Part shown: positions 8,034 to 15,424 of the stretch, piece after piece | Numbering within the stretch: position 1 is the first letter of the stretch | Layout of the letters: each line of letters begins with the position of its first letter | Source: an uncultured Clostridia bacterium | GTDB taxonomy: Bacteria > Bacillota > Clostridia > Christensenellales > Aristaeellaceae | Assembly: GCA_946413245.1 (NCBI GenBank) | Contig: CAMKJS010000002.1 | Span: 1-64,000 of the forward strand | Length of the DNA: 64,000 bases | Reading direction: 5' to 3' | Position numbers and translations under genes: made by a program | Notes under the pieces: model-generated | What the model saw: only the letters and a program-made list of their open reading frames with translations | Told to the model about the DNA's origin: nothing | Database searches by the model: none

Positions 8034-8543
8034 ATGAATACGCAAACGATTTATCTGGCCGGCGGCTGCTTCTGGGGCATGCAGAAGTTCCTGGATCAGT
8101 TCCCCGGCATTCTGGAAACCGAAACGGGCTATGCCAACGGCCCGGGGGACTCGGTCACCTATCAGCAGGTCTGCGCCGACAGCGGGCACGCGGAAACCGT
8201 GCGCGTGGCGTACGATCCGTCCCTGATTTCCCTCCGGGAGATCCTGGGGTATTACTTCATGGTCATTGACCCCCTGTCGGTCAACCGGCAGGGCCACGAC
8301 ACGGGCATCCAGTACCGGACCGGGATCTACTATACGGATCCGGGCCAGCTGCCGGAAATCAGGCGGGTATACGAAGCCGAGGAGGCGAAGGCCGGCGCGA
8401 AGCTGGCTGTGGAAGTGGCGCCTCTGGGAAACTTCTGCCCGGCTGAGGAATACCATCAGAAATACCTGGATAAGAATCCCGGGGGCTACTGCCATATTCC
8501 CCCGCGGTTTTTCAGCCTGAACAGGTCCTCCGGGCAGGAATAA
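8034..8543 (+). CDS. msrA: Peptide methionine (S)-S-oxide reductase
   Basis: A 169-residue MsrA that repairs methionine-S-sulfoxide in proteins using thioredoxin-type reductant. The catalytic motif GGCFWGMQ (Cys 12) is intact, and the conserved TGYANG, GHAETVRVAYDP and HDTGIQYRTGIYY segments that form the substrate pocket are present. Near the C-terminus FCPAEEYHQKYLDKNPGGY is conserved and contains one resolving cysteine. There is no fused MsrB domain; MsrB is not in the window, but a free methionine-R-sulfoxide reductase is at 62.6 kb. GGAGGAAGAAAGC precedes the ATG. It is the last gene of the plus-strand run starting at 5.8 kb. Confidence 0.95.
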   Translation: MNTQTIYLAGGCFWGMQKFLDQFPGILETETGYANGPGDSVTYQQVCADSGHAETVRVAYDPSLISLREILGYYFMVIDPLSVNRQGHDTGIQYRTGIYYTDPGQLPEIRRVYEAEEAKAGAKLAVEVAPLGNFCPAEEYHQKYLDKNPGGYCHIPPRFFSLNRSSGQE

Positions 8544-8607
8544 AACCGGCAGGGATCATCCGGGCAGGCGTGTGTTGTACAGATTATGTTTTTGTCTTGG
8601 AGAGATC

Positions 8608-8635
8608 TTGACTCTTCGGTTTTTATTGCTATAAT
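8608..8635 (+). promoter_or_regulatory. Sigma-A promoter of the paaK leader
   Basis: TTGACT (8608-8613), 16-base spacer and perfect TATAAT (8630-8635). Transcription should start near 8642, giving about 27 bases before the leader-peptide ATG at 8669. The region is a near-duplicate of the promoter at 5725-5752. Confidence 0.85.
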
Positions 8636-8668
8636 GGTCACAATTTCAGGGAAAGGACGGGGAGCGCC

Positions 8669-8803
8669 ATGACGCGTACGGTTCACATGAATCACACAGC
8701 CGGCTCGGTTTCTGCCCGTGCTTTCCGGATGGATTCGGCACGCTTTTTCAGCGCGCTTGTGTTTTGGTTTTTCGGCTTTAGCTTTACGCTCTTTCCCATC
8801 TGA
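8669..8803 (+). CDS. Phenylalanine-rich leader peptide of paaK attenuator
   Basis: A 44-codon open frame in the 378-base gap between msrA and paaK, with GGGGAG four bases before its ATG. It contains nine Phe codons, eight of them in the last 19 codons (8744-8794), plus one Trp; the tail reads FFSALVFWFFGFSFTLFPI. This strongly resembles the Phe-rich leader peptides of E. coli pheA and pheST in character, though it is longer and not homologous by eye. The TGA at 8801-8803 abuts the first strand of an antiterminator hairpin. Its expected role is as a sensor: the ribosome stalls at Phe codons when charged tRNA-Phe is scarce and so controls termination before paaK. The product itself is probably not functional. 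The role is inferred from structure only. Confidence 0.8.
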   Translation: MTRTVHMNHTAGSVSARAFRMDSARFFSALVFWFFGFSFTLFPI

Positions 8804-8848
8804 AAGAAGCGGTTTTCTGAATGTCCATCGTTCAAGAAAGCGGTTCTT
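8787..8848 (+). promoter_or_regulatory. Pre-emptor and antiterminator hairpins of the Phe attenuator
   Basis: Segment 2 (8804-8821) can pair with segment 3 (8831-8848) across a 9-base loop with 15 of 18 positions paired, forming an antiterminator. Segment 1 (8787-8794, CGCTCTTT) inside the last Phe codons can instead pair with 8803-8811, releasing segment 3. Segment 3 overlaps the 5' strand of the terminator (8838-8850), so antiterminator and terminator exclude each other. A ribosome stopped at the TGA (8801) would cover segment 2; one stalled on the Phe codons would leave it free. Confidence 0.75.
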
Positions 8849-8872
8849 CCGGATGGGAGGGCCGCTTTTTTT
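8838..8872 (+). terminator. Intrinsic terminator of the paaK attenuator
   Basis: AAGCGGTTCTTCC (8838-8850) pairs over 13 positions, including three G-U pairs, with GGGAGGGCCGCTT (8855-8867) around the loop GGAT, and is followed by an unbroken run of T ending at 8872. It lies 48 bases before the paaK start codon at 8921 and inside the same transcript, so it must be conditional for paaK to be expressed from 8608-8635. Confidence 0.85.
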
Positions 8873-8920
8873 GATAAATGATTCTGTCACTGATTTTTGA
8901 AAGCGAAAGGAAGGAATCCC

Positions 8921-10240
8921 ATGAGCGAAAGAAAACACCTGATCTGGAACCCCGAGCGGGAATGCATGAGCCGGGATGAGCTCCACGCGCTGCAGGGCGC
9001 GCGGCTTGCGGAAACCGTAAAGCGGGAGTATGAGAACGTTCCCGTGTACCGCGCGCGGATGGATGCCCAGGGTGTGAAGCCCGAGGACATCCGCAGCGTG
9101 GAGGATCTGCAGTATCTGCCCTTCATGGAGAAAACCGACCTGCGGGATTATTATCCCTACGGCCTGCTGGCCTCTCCCCGCTCCGAAATTGTCCGCATTC
9201 ACGGTTCCTCCGGCACCACCGGCAAGCCGATCGTCTCCGGCTATACCCGGAACGACGTGGACGTATGGGGAGAGATGATGGCCCGCACCCTGACCGCAGC
9301 CGGATGCACGAAGGACGACATCGTGCAGGTCGCCTACGGGTTCGGCCTGTTCACCGGCGGGTTCGGCGCCTATCAGGGGGCGGATAAGATCGGAGCCATG
9401 GTGGTTCCCATGTCCAGCGGCAATACCCAGCGGCAGATCATGATGATGAAGGACATGGAAGTAACCCTCCTGTGCTGCACGCCTTCCTACGCCACCTACC
9501 TGGGCGAAACCATCCGGGAAATGGGCCTGGTGCCCGGTAAAGACCTGAAGCTGAAGGCCGGCTGCTTCGGCGCGGAGCCCTGGACCGAGGCCATGCGCGT
9601 ACACCTGGAGGAGCTGCTGGGCATCGACGCCTGCGATATCTACGGCCTCACGGAAATCGGCGGCCCCGGTGTTTCCTTCAACTGCCTGGAGAAAGACGGT
9701 ATGCATATCAACGAGGATCATGTGATCGCCGAGATTATCGATCCCGCCACCGGTAAGCAGCTGCCCTACGGCGAAAAGGGCGAACTGGTGTTCACCACCA
9801 TCACCAAAACCGGCATGCCCATGCTGCGCTACCGCACCCATGACATCTGCAGCCTGACGGATCAGAAATGCGCCTGCGGCCGCACCACCGCCCGCATGAG
9901 CCGGATCGCCGGCCGGACGGACGACATGCTCATCATCCGCGGCGTGAACGTGTTCCCGAGCCAGATCGAAACCGTACTGGTCAAAGCCCAGGGCGTGGCC
10001 CCGCACTATATGCTGGTGGTGGATCGCGTCAACAATTCCGACACGCTGGAAGTGCAGGTGGAGATGACCGAGGAGATGTTCTCCGATACCGTCGGCCACA
10101 TCGAAAACGTACGCCGCTATATCACGGATCAGATCAAGTCCGTCGTCGGCGTCAGCGCCAAGGTGACCCTGATGGCTCCCAAGTCCATGCCCCGCAGTGA
10201 AGGCAAAGCCAAGCGCGTGATCGACAACCGGAAGCTGTAA
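8921..10240 (+). CDS. paaK: Phenylacetate-CoA ligase
   Basis: A 439-residue AMP-forming adenylate ligase that converts phenylacetate or related aryl acids to their CoA thioesters. The ATP-binding signature HGSSGTTGKPIVSGYT lies near residue 94, the adenylate motif YGLTEIGGPG is central, and the C-terminal hinge RTDDMLIIRGVNVFPSQIE matches PaaK. The catalytic Lys region SEGKAKRVIDNRKL ends the protein. ATG 8921 with GGAAGGAA upstream is preferred over an in-frame TTG at 8897 lying close behind the attenuator. It is preceded by a Phe leader-peptide attenuator and followed by an ACT-domain gene. In anaerobes paaK often accompanies indolepyruvate:ferredoxin oxidoreductase genes; none is present here. 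The regulation points to phenylalanine synthesis from phenylacetate rather than breakdown, an inference. Confidence 0.92.
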   Translation: MSERKHLIWNPERECMSRDELHALQGARLAETVKREYENVPVYRARMDAQGVKPEDIRSVEDLQYLPFMEKTDLRDYYPYGLLASPRSEIVRIHGSSGTTGKPIVSGYTRNDVDVWGEMMARTLTAAGCTKDDIVQVAYGFGLFTGGFGAYQGADKIGAMVVPMSSGNTQRQIMMMKDMEVTLLCCTPSYATYLGETIREMGLVPGKDLKLKAGCFGAEPWTEAMRVHLEELLGIDACDIYGLTEIGGPGVSFNCLEKDGMHINEDHVIAEIIDPATGKQLPYGEKGELVFTTITKTGMPMLRYRTHDICSLTDQKCACGRTTARMSRIAGRTDDMLIIRGVNVFPSQIETVLVKAQGVAPHYMLVVDRVNNSDTLEVQVEMTEEMFSDTVGHIENVRRYITDQIKSVVGVSAKVTLMAPKSMPRSEGKAKRVIDNRKL

Positions 10241-10292
10241 GCAGAATGCGGGAGCATTTCATGATCCCCATCGCCGGATCTGGATTCCGAAT

Positions 10293-10318
10293 TTGCGGAA
10301 TTCATGTTATATTATAAT
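10293..10318 (+). promoter_or_regulatory. Weak promoter-like site and dyads before the ACT gene
   Basis: TTGCGG (10293-10298) and TATAAT (10313-10318) are only 14 bases apart, a poor spacing. An ATTCCG/CGGAAT inverted repeat overlaps the -35-like box, and a GATTC/GAATC dyad follows at about 10332-10349. The 150-base gap could therefore give the ACT gene its own regulated start, but read-through from paaK is also possible. Confidence 0.35.
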
Positions 10319-10390
10319 ATAAAAAGGCGCCTGATTCATTTGCAGGAATCAAATCAGTCAGGGAATAAGTATAAACAGGAGGAATGAAGG

Positions 10391-10831
10391 ATGTTTATTC
10401 AGCAGTTATCGGTTTTTCTGGAAAACAACCCCGGAACCCTGCGGGCCATGACGGAATTGCTGGGCAAAGGCGGTATTGACCTGCTGGCCCTGTCCATCGC
10501 GGACACACAGAGCTTCGGCATCGTACGTATGATCATCAACAGCAGCCAGATGGAAGCCGCGTCGAAACTCCTGCGCGAAAACGGCTATATTTCCAAAATG
10601 AACCACGTCATCGGCGCCGCCGTGCCGGACCAGCCCCTGGGCCTTTCCGAGCTGCTGGCGGTCATCGAGAAATCCGGTCTGTCCGTGGAATACATGTATT
10701 CCTTCCTTCGGGCTGCCGTACCGGGAACCGCGCACCTGATCCTGCGCCTGGACGACGGCAGAAAGGCCGAACAGATCTTTGAGCAGAACGGTATCGCCAT
10801 GCTGAGCCAGGAAACCGTCGACAACCTGTAA
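10391..10831 (+). CDS. Tandem ACT-domain protein
   Basis: A 146-residue protein made of two ACT domains: residues 1-65 (FIQQLSVFLENNPGTLRAMT, with the conserved N-P-G-T ligand-loop) and 70-140 (VEYMYSFLRAAVPGTAHLIL). ACT domains bind amino acids at dimer interfaces. There is no catalytic domain. Genes of this kind regularly sit beside paaK and iorAB in anaerobes, where the protein is thought to sense an aromatic amino acid and adjust the ligase or oxidoreductase; here it follows paaK by 150 bases. AGGAGG precedes the ATG. The ligand is likely an aromatic amino acid, inferred from context. Confidence 0.85.
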   Translation: MFIQQLSVFLENNPGTLRAMTELLGKGGIDLLALSIADTQSFGIVRMIINSSQMEAASKLLRENGYISKMNHVIGAAVPDQPLGLSELLAVIEKSGLSVEYMYSFLRAAVPGTAHLILRLDDGRKAEQIFEQNGIAMLSQETVDNL

Positions 10832-10880
10832 AAGGCTCCCCTTGTTGCAAGGGGAGCTGGCCCGGAGGGCCTGAGGGGAT
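10832..10880 (+). repeat. Dispersed palindromic element (CTCCCCTT / AAGGGGAG type)
   Basis: Starting at the stop codon of the ACT gene, GGCTCCCCTTGTTGCAAGGG is followed by GAGCTGGCCCGGAGGGCC and TGAGGGG. CTCCCCTTG pairs with CAAGGGGAG and GGCCC with GGGCC. Elements of this form, ending in TGAGGGG, are widespread intergenic repeats in gut Clostridia genomes. Only one full copy is in this window. Its function is unknown. Confidence 0.6.
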
Positions 10881-10901
10881 AAACTGTCTCCTCAAAAAGC
10901 G

Positions 10902-10942
10902 CCGGCTGCCCCGCGAAACGCGGGGCAGCCGGTTTTTCTTTT
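10902..10942. terminator. Bidirectional intrinsic terminator
   Basis: CCGGCTGCCCCGCG (10902-10915) pairs perfectly over 14 bp with 10919-10932 around AAA. TTTTTCTTTT follows on the plus strand and the minus-strand exit also has a T-run (from AAAAA at 10895-10899). It ends both the paaK/ACT transcript and the convergent yfcE operon. Confidence 0.95.
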
Positions 10943-11406
10943 CATTCCAGTTCGATCTTCCTGACGCCGGCGACCCGACCGTCACGGATCGTCAGCTTCG
11001 CCATGGTCGCGGTGGATCCGAGTCTCGGTCTGCCGCAGCTGCCCGGATTCAGCCACAGCTGTTTTCCGATCCGCTCCTCGCGGTACACGTGGGTATGCCC
11101 GTGCACCACCACGTCAACCCCCTCCAGATTCCGGGGCACGTCCTCGGGATCGTGCACCATAAAGAAAGAAACACCGCCGATTTCAAAGCGCAGGGTTCCG
11201 GCAAGGTTCTCCAGCCCCGGCATCCACCGGTCGCAGTTTCCCTGCACCGCGTACAGGCGCCCGTACAGGGCCAGCTCGTCCAGGATGTTCTCCCGCACGA
11301 TATCTCCCGCGTGCAGGATACAGGAGCAGTCCGCCAGCTCCCGGACCACGGAGCGGCTCAGGGAGCCGTGGGTATCCGATACCACCGCCACACGAATCTC
11401 ACTCAT
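10942..11406 (-). CDS. YfcE/MJ0936-type metallophosphoesterase
   Basis: A 154-residue calcineurin-like phosphodiesterase. The dimetal site is complete: VVSDTHG, HAGD, QGNCD, HGHTHV and the C-terminal NPGS. Proteins of this group hydrolyse phosphodiesters such as small artificial or cyclic substrates in the cytoplasm; the natural substrate is unclear. It overlaps the upstream MATE gene by eight bases, so translation is coupled. It ends just inside a strong bidirectional terminator. The start at 11406 fits the family's usual N-terminus, with the SDTHG motif at residues 10-14. Confidence 0.88.
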   Translation of the reverse strand: MSEIRVAVVSDTHGSLSRSVVRELADCSCILHAGDIVRENILDELALYGRLYAVQGNCDRWMPGLENLAGTLRFEIGGVSFFMVHDPEDVPRNLEGVDVVVHGHTHVYREERIGKQLWLNPGSCGRPRLGSTATMAKLTIRDGRVAGVRKIELE

Positions 11407-13183
11407 TTGAAACCTCCGCCTTTTCCTCCTCCGCCGGTGTCCCTCGCAGCTTCAGAGCCAGGTTGTTCAGGTTCAGGGAATAGGTATAATGCGCTTCCTC
11501 CGCCATAGCCATCACCAGGCGGATTCCCACCGCCTGCTGCCCTTCCTCCGGCATGTAGTGCACCGGGTCAAAAGCGCTGCAGTCGTCCCGGAAGCGCAGC
11601 GTCCACTGCCCGTCTTTGTGCTGAATCCGGACAGCCAGATGGTTTTCCCGGCCGTCCCGGGCAAAACCGTGCTCAATGGTGTTCCCCGCCATCTCCTCCA
11701 CACATAGGGCGATATGGTTGCTTACCCGGGCGTCCTGTCCGTGTTCCAGACAGAAGCGTTCCACCCGCTTCGCGGCTTCCGCCGCTTCCGGCAGGGTATG
11801 GATTTCCAGTTCCATCATCTGGTCCGGCCGGGCGCCGAAATCCCTGTCCAGCAGCAGCGCGGCACCGTTCCGCCAGGGGTGCTCCCCGGTCTTTTTCCAC
11901 ACCAGCAGGCCGATCAGTACCAGCGCCAGCGTTTCTCCGACGGCGAAGAACAGCCAGGCTCCTTCCGTATGCAGGAAGCGGCTGAAGCCCCATGCTGCCA
12001 GAGCAGGCAGCACCGCGCCTGCCGCAAGGGATATCATCTCCGTCAGCGTCACGCGCCCCATCGCCTGATAGGAATACTTCAGCATGCTGTTGAGGCAGCA
12101 GGGAATCAGCCCCGCAGCGAACAGGCGAAGTCCCAGGATCGCCAGGTCTTTGGTTCGTCCCGCCTCTGGAATAAATACGGAAGCAAAAACAGGCGCGCCG
12201 GCCAGCATCACGATTCCCATTCCCAGCCCCAGCACCACGCTGCATCGGCACATCAGCTTCAGCAGATTCCGGAGTCCGGTCCGGTCCTCCTCCTGATAAA
12301 GGATTCCCGCCATAGTCAGGGAAACGCCACCAATCCCCGTGGTGATGCAGCATGCCGAGTTTCCGATAGTCATGATGACCGTGAAGGCCGCCACAGCTCC
12401 GCTGCCTTCCATACTCTCCAGCATACGGTTCATCATGAACACCAGCAGCACCGTAGCTCCCATGTTGAAACAGGCCGGAAAACCGGAGCGGAACAGCTCC
12501 GCGATTTTTTTCAGGCTCACCTGTCTCAGGGAGAAGCGGAAAATACTCTTCTTTGACAGGAAATAGAAACAACTGATTCCCATCGCCGCGTAATAACTGA
12601 CAGCGGAAGCCATGCCCATTCCGAACATCCCGCCGTGAAATACCAGTACGTTCAGCAGATCCAGCGCCACGTCCGTCACCGTCATGGTCAGCACCGCCGC
12701 GATCAGCAGATTGCTCTGTCCGGCCATTTGCAAAAAGGGAACCAGCGCCAGTGCGCCTATGGAACCCGGCGCGCCAAGGCTGAACCCCGCCAGATAATCC
12801 TTGGTCTGGCTGAACAGTGTCCCGCCGGATCCCGCCCCCATCACCCGTGCCAGAAAAGGATGGAGCAGCAGCACCAGCGCCATAAACACCAGGGAAACCA
12901 CTGCCGACACGCCCACAGCCGATGAAAAGCCCGCGTTGGCCTCTTCCTGGGAGCCGCGGCCCAGCGCTTTGCTGCATACCACCTGTACACCGGCCGCCAG
13001 CAGGGAACCGATCGCGCCGATCACAAGCAGCAGCGGATTGGCCAGGCCGTATGCCGCGATAGCTTCCTCTCCCAGAAAACGTGCGATCATGATATTGTCT
13101 ATCAGCAGGCACAGCGATACCGTCAGGGCTGACAGCACCTGCGCCGCCAGCATCTGCCGCACCAGCTTCCGGATCATGCTCAT
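11399..13183 (-). CDS. MATE-family transporter with C-terminal histidine-kinase-like ATPase domain
   Basis: A 594-residue fusion. Residues 1 to about 440 are a MATE/NorM-type efflux permease with about 12 membrane helices (start region MSMIRKLVRQMLAAQVLSAL, with DNIMIARFLGEEAIAAYGLA). The last 130 residues are an RsbW-like HATPase_c domain: CVEEMAGNTIEHGF is the N-box, FRDDCSAFDP the G1-like loop and QAVGIRLVMAMAEE the G2-like region. There is no signal peptide or His-containing dimerisation domain. ATG 13183 is used because the longer frame to 13270 crosses the divergent promoter; AAGGGG lies 11 bases upstream. A cytosolic anti-sigma-like ATPase fused to a transporter suggests nucleotide sensing or partner switching linked to export. 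The substrate is unknown. Confidence 0.82.
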   Translation of the reverse strand: MSMIRKLVRQMLAAQVLSALTVSLCLLIDNIMIARFLGEEAIAAYGLANPLLLVIGAIGSLLAAGVQVVCSKALGRGSQEEANAGFSSAVGVSAVVSLVFMALVLLLHPFLARVMGAGSGGTLFSQTKDYLAGFSLGAPGSIGALALVPFLQMAGQSNLLIAAVLTMTVTDVALDLLNVLVFHGGMFGMGMASAVSYYAAMGISCFYFLSKKSIFRFSLRQVSLKKIAELFRSGFPACFNMGATVLLVFMMNRMLESMEGSGAVAAFTVIMTIGNSACCITTGIGGVSLTMAGILYQEEDRTGLRNLLKLMCRCSVVLGLGMGIVMLAGAPVFASVFIPEAGRTKDLAILGLRLFAAGLIPCCLNSMLKYSYQAMGRVTLTEMISLAAGAVLPALAAWGFSRFLHTEGAWLFFAVGETLALVLIGLLVWKKTGEHPWRNGAALLLDRDFGARPDQMMELEIHTLPEAAEAAKRVERFCLEHGQDARVSNHIALCVEEMAGNTIEHGFARDGRENHLAVRIQHKDGQWTLRFRDDCSAFDPVHYMPEEGQQAVGIRLVMAMAEEAHYTYSLNLNNLALKLRGTPAEEEKAEVSNE

Positions 13184-13254
13184 GAATCTGTATCCCCTTC
13201 TCTTTTGATACTTCCGATCCGGTCTGCCGCCGGACGAAAAGAGTATACCACAAC

Positions 13255-13283
13255 TTGACAGCGGTTTCACGGAAAGATATAAT
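13255..13283 (+). promoter_or_regulatory. Consensus sigma-A promoter of the ABC importer operon
   Basis: Perfect TTGACA (13255-13260), 17-base spacer, perfect TATAAT (13278-13283). The transcript would carry a leader of about 155 bases before the permease ATG at 13449. This leader contains a small CGCCG/CGGCG hairpin followed by TTTTT (13319-13338) enclosed by a competing GGAC-TCCGC / GCGGA-GC-GTCC pairing. The box overlaps the likely divergent promoter of the MATE gene (TATACT on the minus strand near 13242-13247). Confidence 0.85.
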
Positions 13284-13448
13284 CATCTCATCCAAATAAC
13301 CGTTTTGTTTTCGGACTCCGCCGTTCCACGGCGTTTTTCCCATTTTCCCGCGGAGCGTCCGGAAAGCAGGCGCAGATCGTTTTTCCAACTCACCAGCAGC
13401 ATATTCCGGGACATCGGCCCGGCCGGATTCAGAAGGAGATGAGAGGTT

Positions 13449-14393
13449 ATGACCGCTCTGCCTGCCAGGGCAAAACCGGCGGCGGATCCCAAACGGAAAA
13501 AGTCCCTGGGCCGCCGGATCTGGGAATACCGCGTGATTTACCTGATGCTGCTCCCCACGGTGCTGTACTTCGTTCTTTTCAAGTGCCGGGCCGTGTGGGG
13601 CATGAAGCTGGCCTTCTATGACTACCGGCCCCGGAGCGAGGACGTATTCGCCGGCTGGAAATACTTCCAGCAGGTCTTCTCCTCCCCCACCTTCGGCACC
13701 ATTATCCGCAACACGGTCATGATCAACCTGATGCGGACGCTGCTGAACTGGTTCTTCCCGGTAGCGTTCGCCATCATGCAGCATGAGGTGCAGCAGAAGA
13801 TTTTCCGCAAAACCGTGCAGGTAGTGTCCTATCTGCCCCACTTCCTCAGCTGGGTGGTCATCTACGGCATCTGGGCCAGCGCCCTGCAGTACGGCGGCCT
13901 GCTCAACAACCTTTATGACCTGTTCGGGGCGGAATACAAAAACCTGCTGCTGCGCAGCGACACGATCGTCGGCGTCATCGGCGCTTCCTCCCTGTGGCGG
14001 AACATCGGGTGGGATTCCATCATTTACCTGGCGGCCATCCTGGCCATCGACACCACCCTGTACGACGCCGCAACGGTGGACGGCGCGTCCCGCTGGCAGA
14101 TCATCCGGCACATCATTCTGCCCGCCCTGGTGCCTACCATGGCCACCATTCTGATTCTCAACTGCGGCTACATCATGGACGCCGGCGTGGATCAGATCCT
14201 GGTGTTCCAGAACACGGCGGTGCAAAATACCATCGAGGTGCTGGATACCTACGTATACCGGGTCGGTCTGCTGCAGGGCAGCTATTCCTTCGCCTCTGCC
14301 GCGGGCCTGTTCAAGAGCGCCGTGGGTCTGGTGTTCGTGGTGGCTGCCCGTACCGCTTCCCGCCGGCTGACCCAGTCCGGCGCGAACCGCTGA
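13449..14393 (+). CDS. Carbohydrate ABC transporter permease (LplB/YteP family)
   Basis: A 314-residue membrane permease with six predicted helices and the inner-membrane EAA-type loop YDAATVDGASRWQIIRHIIL that contacts an ATPase. The N-terminus is polar (about 25 residues) before the first helix RVIYLMLLPTVLYFVLFKC. Family members of this LplB/YteP type import oligosaccharides and other glycosides and use a shared MsmX-like ATPase encoded elsewhere; no ATPase gene is in this operon. GGAGATGAGAGG precedes the ATG. It is the first gene of a run that continues through the second permease, a solute-binding protein, and then the HAD, ADP-ribosylglycohydrolase and PfkB genes. Confidence 0.9.
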   Translation: MTALPARAKPAADPKRKKSLGRRIWEYRVIYLMLLPTVLYFVLFKCRAVWGMKLAFYDYRPRSEDVFAGWKYFQQVFSSPTFGTIIRNTVMINLMRTLLNWFFPVAFAIMQHEVQQKIFRKTVQVVSYLPHFLSWVVIYGIWASALQYGGLLNNLYDLFGAEYKNLLLRSDTIVGVIGASSLWRNIGWDSIIYLAAILAIDTTLYDAATVDGASRWQIIRHIILPALVPTMATILILNCGYIMDAGVDQILVFQNTAVQNTIEVLDTYVYRVGLLQGSYSFASAAGLFKSAVGLVFVVAARTASRRLTQSGANR

Positions 14394-14411
14394 GAAAGGA
14401 GGATCGAACAT

Positions 14412-15314
14412 ATGACTGCCGTTTCTTCCTCCCGCCGCCGCGGCCGGCTGCATCGCCTGACGCCCGGCCTGATCCTGATCGGCCTGTTCATGGTGGTGCT
14501 CTGCCTGATCATCCTGGTTCCCCTGCTGAACCTGACCGCCAAGTCCCTGTGCGATCCGCTGCTGGTCAGCCACATGAGCGGCTACCAGATCTGGCCGGAA
14601 AAGTTCTCCCTCGTGCACTATCAGGTGATTCTGAGCACCGATTCCATCTGGACCGCCATCATGAACTCCCTGATCATCACCCTGGGCGGCACGGCACTGG
14701 CCGTGGTGCTCACCTGCTCCAGCGCGTACGCCATGACCCGGCCCGGCCTGCCCGGAAAAAAACTGCTGATGGGCTTCTTCCTGGCCATGATGGTGCTGTC
14801 CGCCCCGATTCTGCAGTGGTACCTGGTCATGCGGGGATACAAGCTGATCAACAACCGGATGTCCATGATCCTCTACGGCTGCATCGACGTATACAACATG
14901 ATCCTGCTGATGCGCTTCTTCGAGGAAACCCCCGCGGCTATCCTGGAAGCCGCCCGGGTGGACGGCGCCGGGGACTGGACGCTGCTGTTCCGCATCTTCA
15001 TTCCGCTGAACAAGGTCCCCATCATCACCATCATGCTGTTCTACATCGTTCCCAAATGGAATGAATACTTCGCCAGCGGCGTGTTCCTGCCGGACAGCAG
15101 CGTACGCGTTCTGCAGTGCTATCTGCGGGAGTTTGTGGTCAACAACAATTCCGAAGCTCTGAACAAGGATATTTACGCCATGTTCCGGGATCTGAACCTG
15201 TCCGCCCTGCAGAACGCCACCATCGTCATCAGCATTCTGCCGCTGCTCTGCCTGTATCCCACGATCCTCAAGTACTTCACCAGCGGCGTGCTTGCCGGCG
15301 GCGTGAAGGAATAA
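14412..15314 (+). CDS. Carbohydrate ABC transporter permease (YtcP family)
   Basis: A 300-residue partner permease with six helices and the EAA loop PAAILEAARVDGAGDWTLLF. It pairs with the LplB-like permease 18 bases upstream to form the translocation pore in the cytoplasmic membrane. The N-terminal SSSRRRGRLHRLTP segment is basic and cytoplasmic. AAAGGAGG precedes ATG 14412. The YtcP/LplB subfamily is known from importers of plant-derived oligosaccharides in Firmicutes, so the substrate class is a glycoside; the downstream genes suggest it may carry a ribosyl or ADP-ribosyl-like compound. Confidence 0.9.
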   Translation: MTAVSSSRRRGRLHRLTPGLILIGLFMVVLCLIILVPLLNLTAKSLCDPLLVSHMSGYQIWPEKFSLVHYQVILSTDSIWTAIMNSLIITLGGTALAVVLTCSSAYAMTRPGLPGKKLLMGFFLAMMVLSAPILQWYLVMRGYKLINNRMSMILYGCIDVYNMILLMRFFEETPAAILEAARVDGAGDWTLLFRIFIPLNKVPIITIMLFYIVPKWNEYFASGVFLPDSSVRVLQCYLREFVVNNNSEALNKDIYAMFRDLNLSALQNATIVISILPLLCLYPTILKYFTSGVLAGGVKE

Positions 15315-15424
15315 TCCTGTTCCCGTCCGCGCGGGAAAGGCCCGGCGCAGTCCGCGGCGTCCGGCCCGCCCCGCAGGAAAGCGGATCACATTTCTCAGCG
15401 GACAAAGAAAGAGGAGGATTTGGT

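Noticed and set aside
8718..8900. Alternative 60-codon frame across the attenuator
   Set aside because: It overlaps the Phe leader in another frame, lacks a ribosome site, and would run through the terminator stem.
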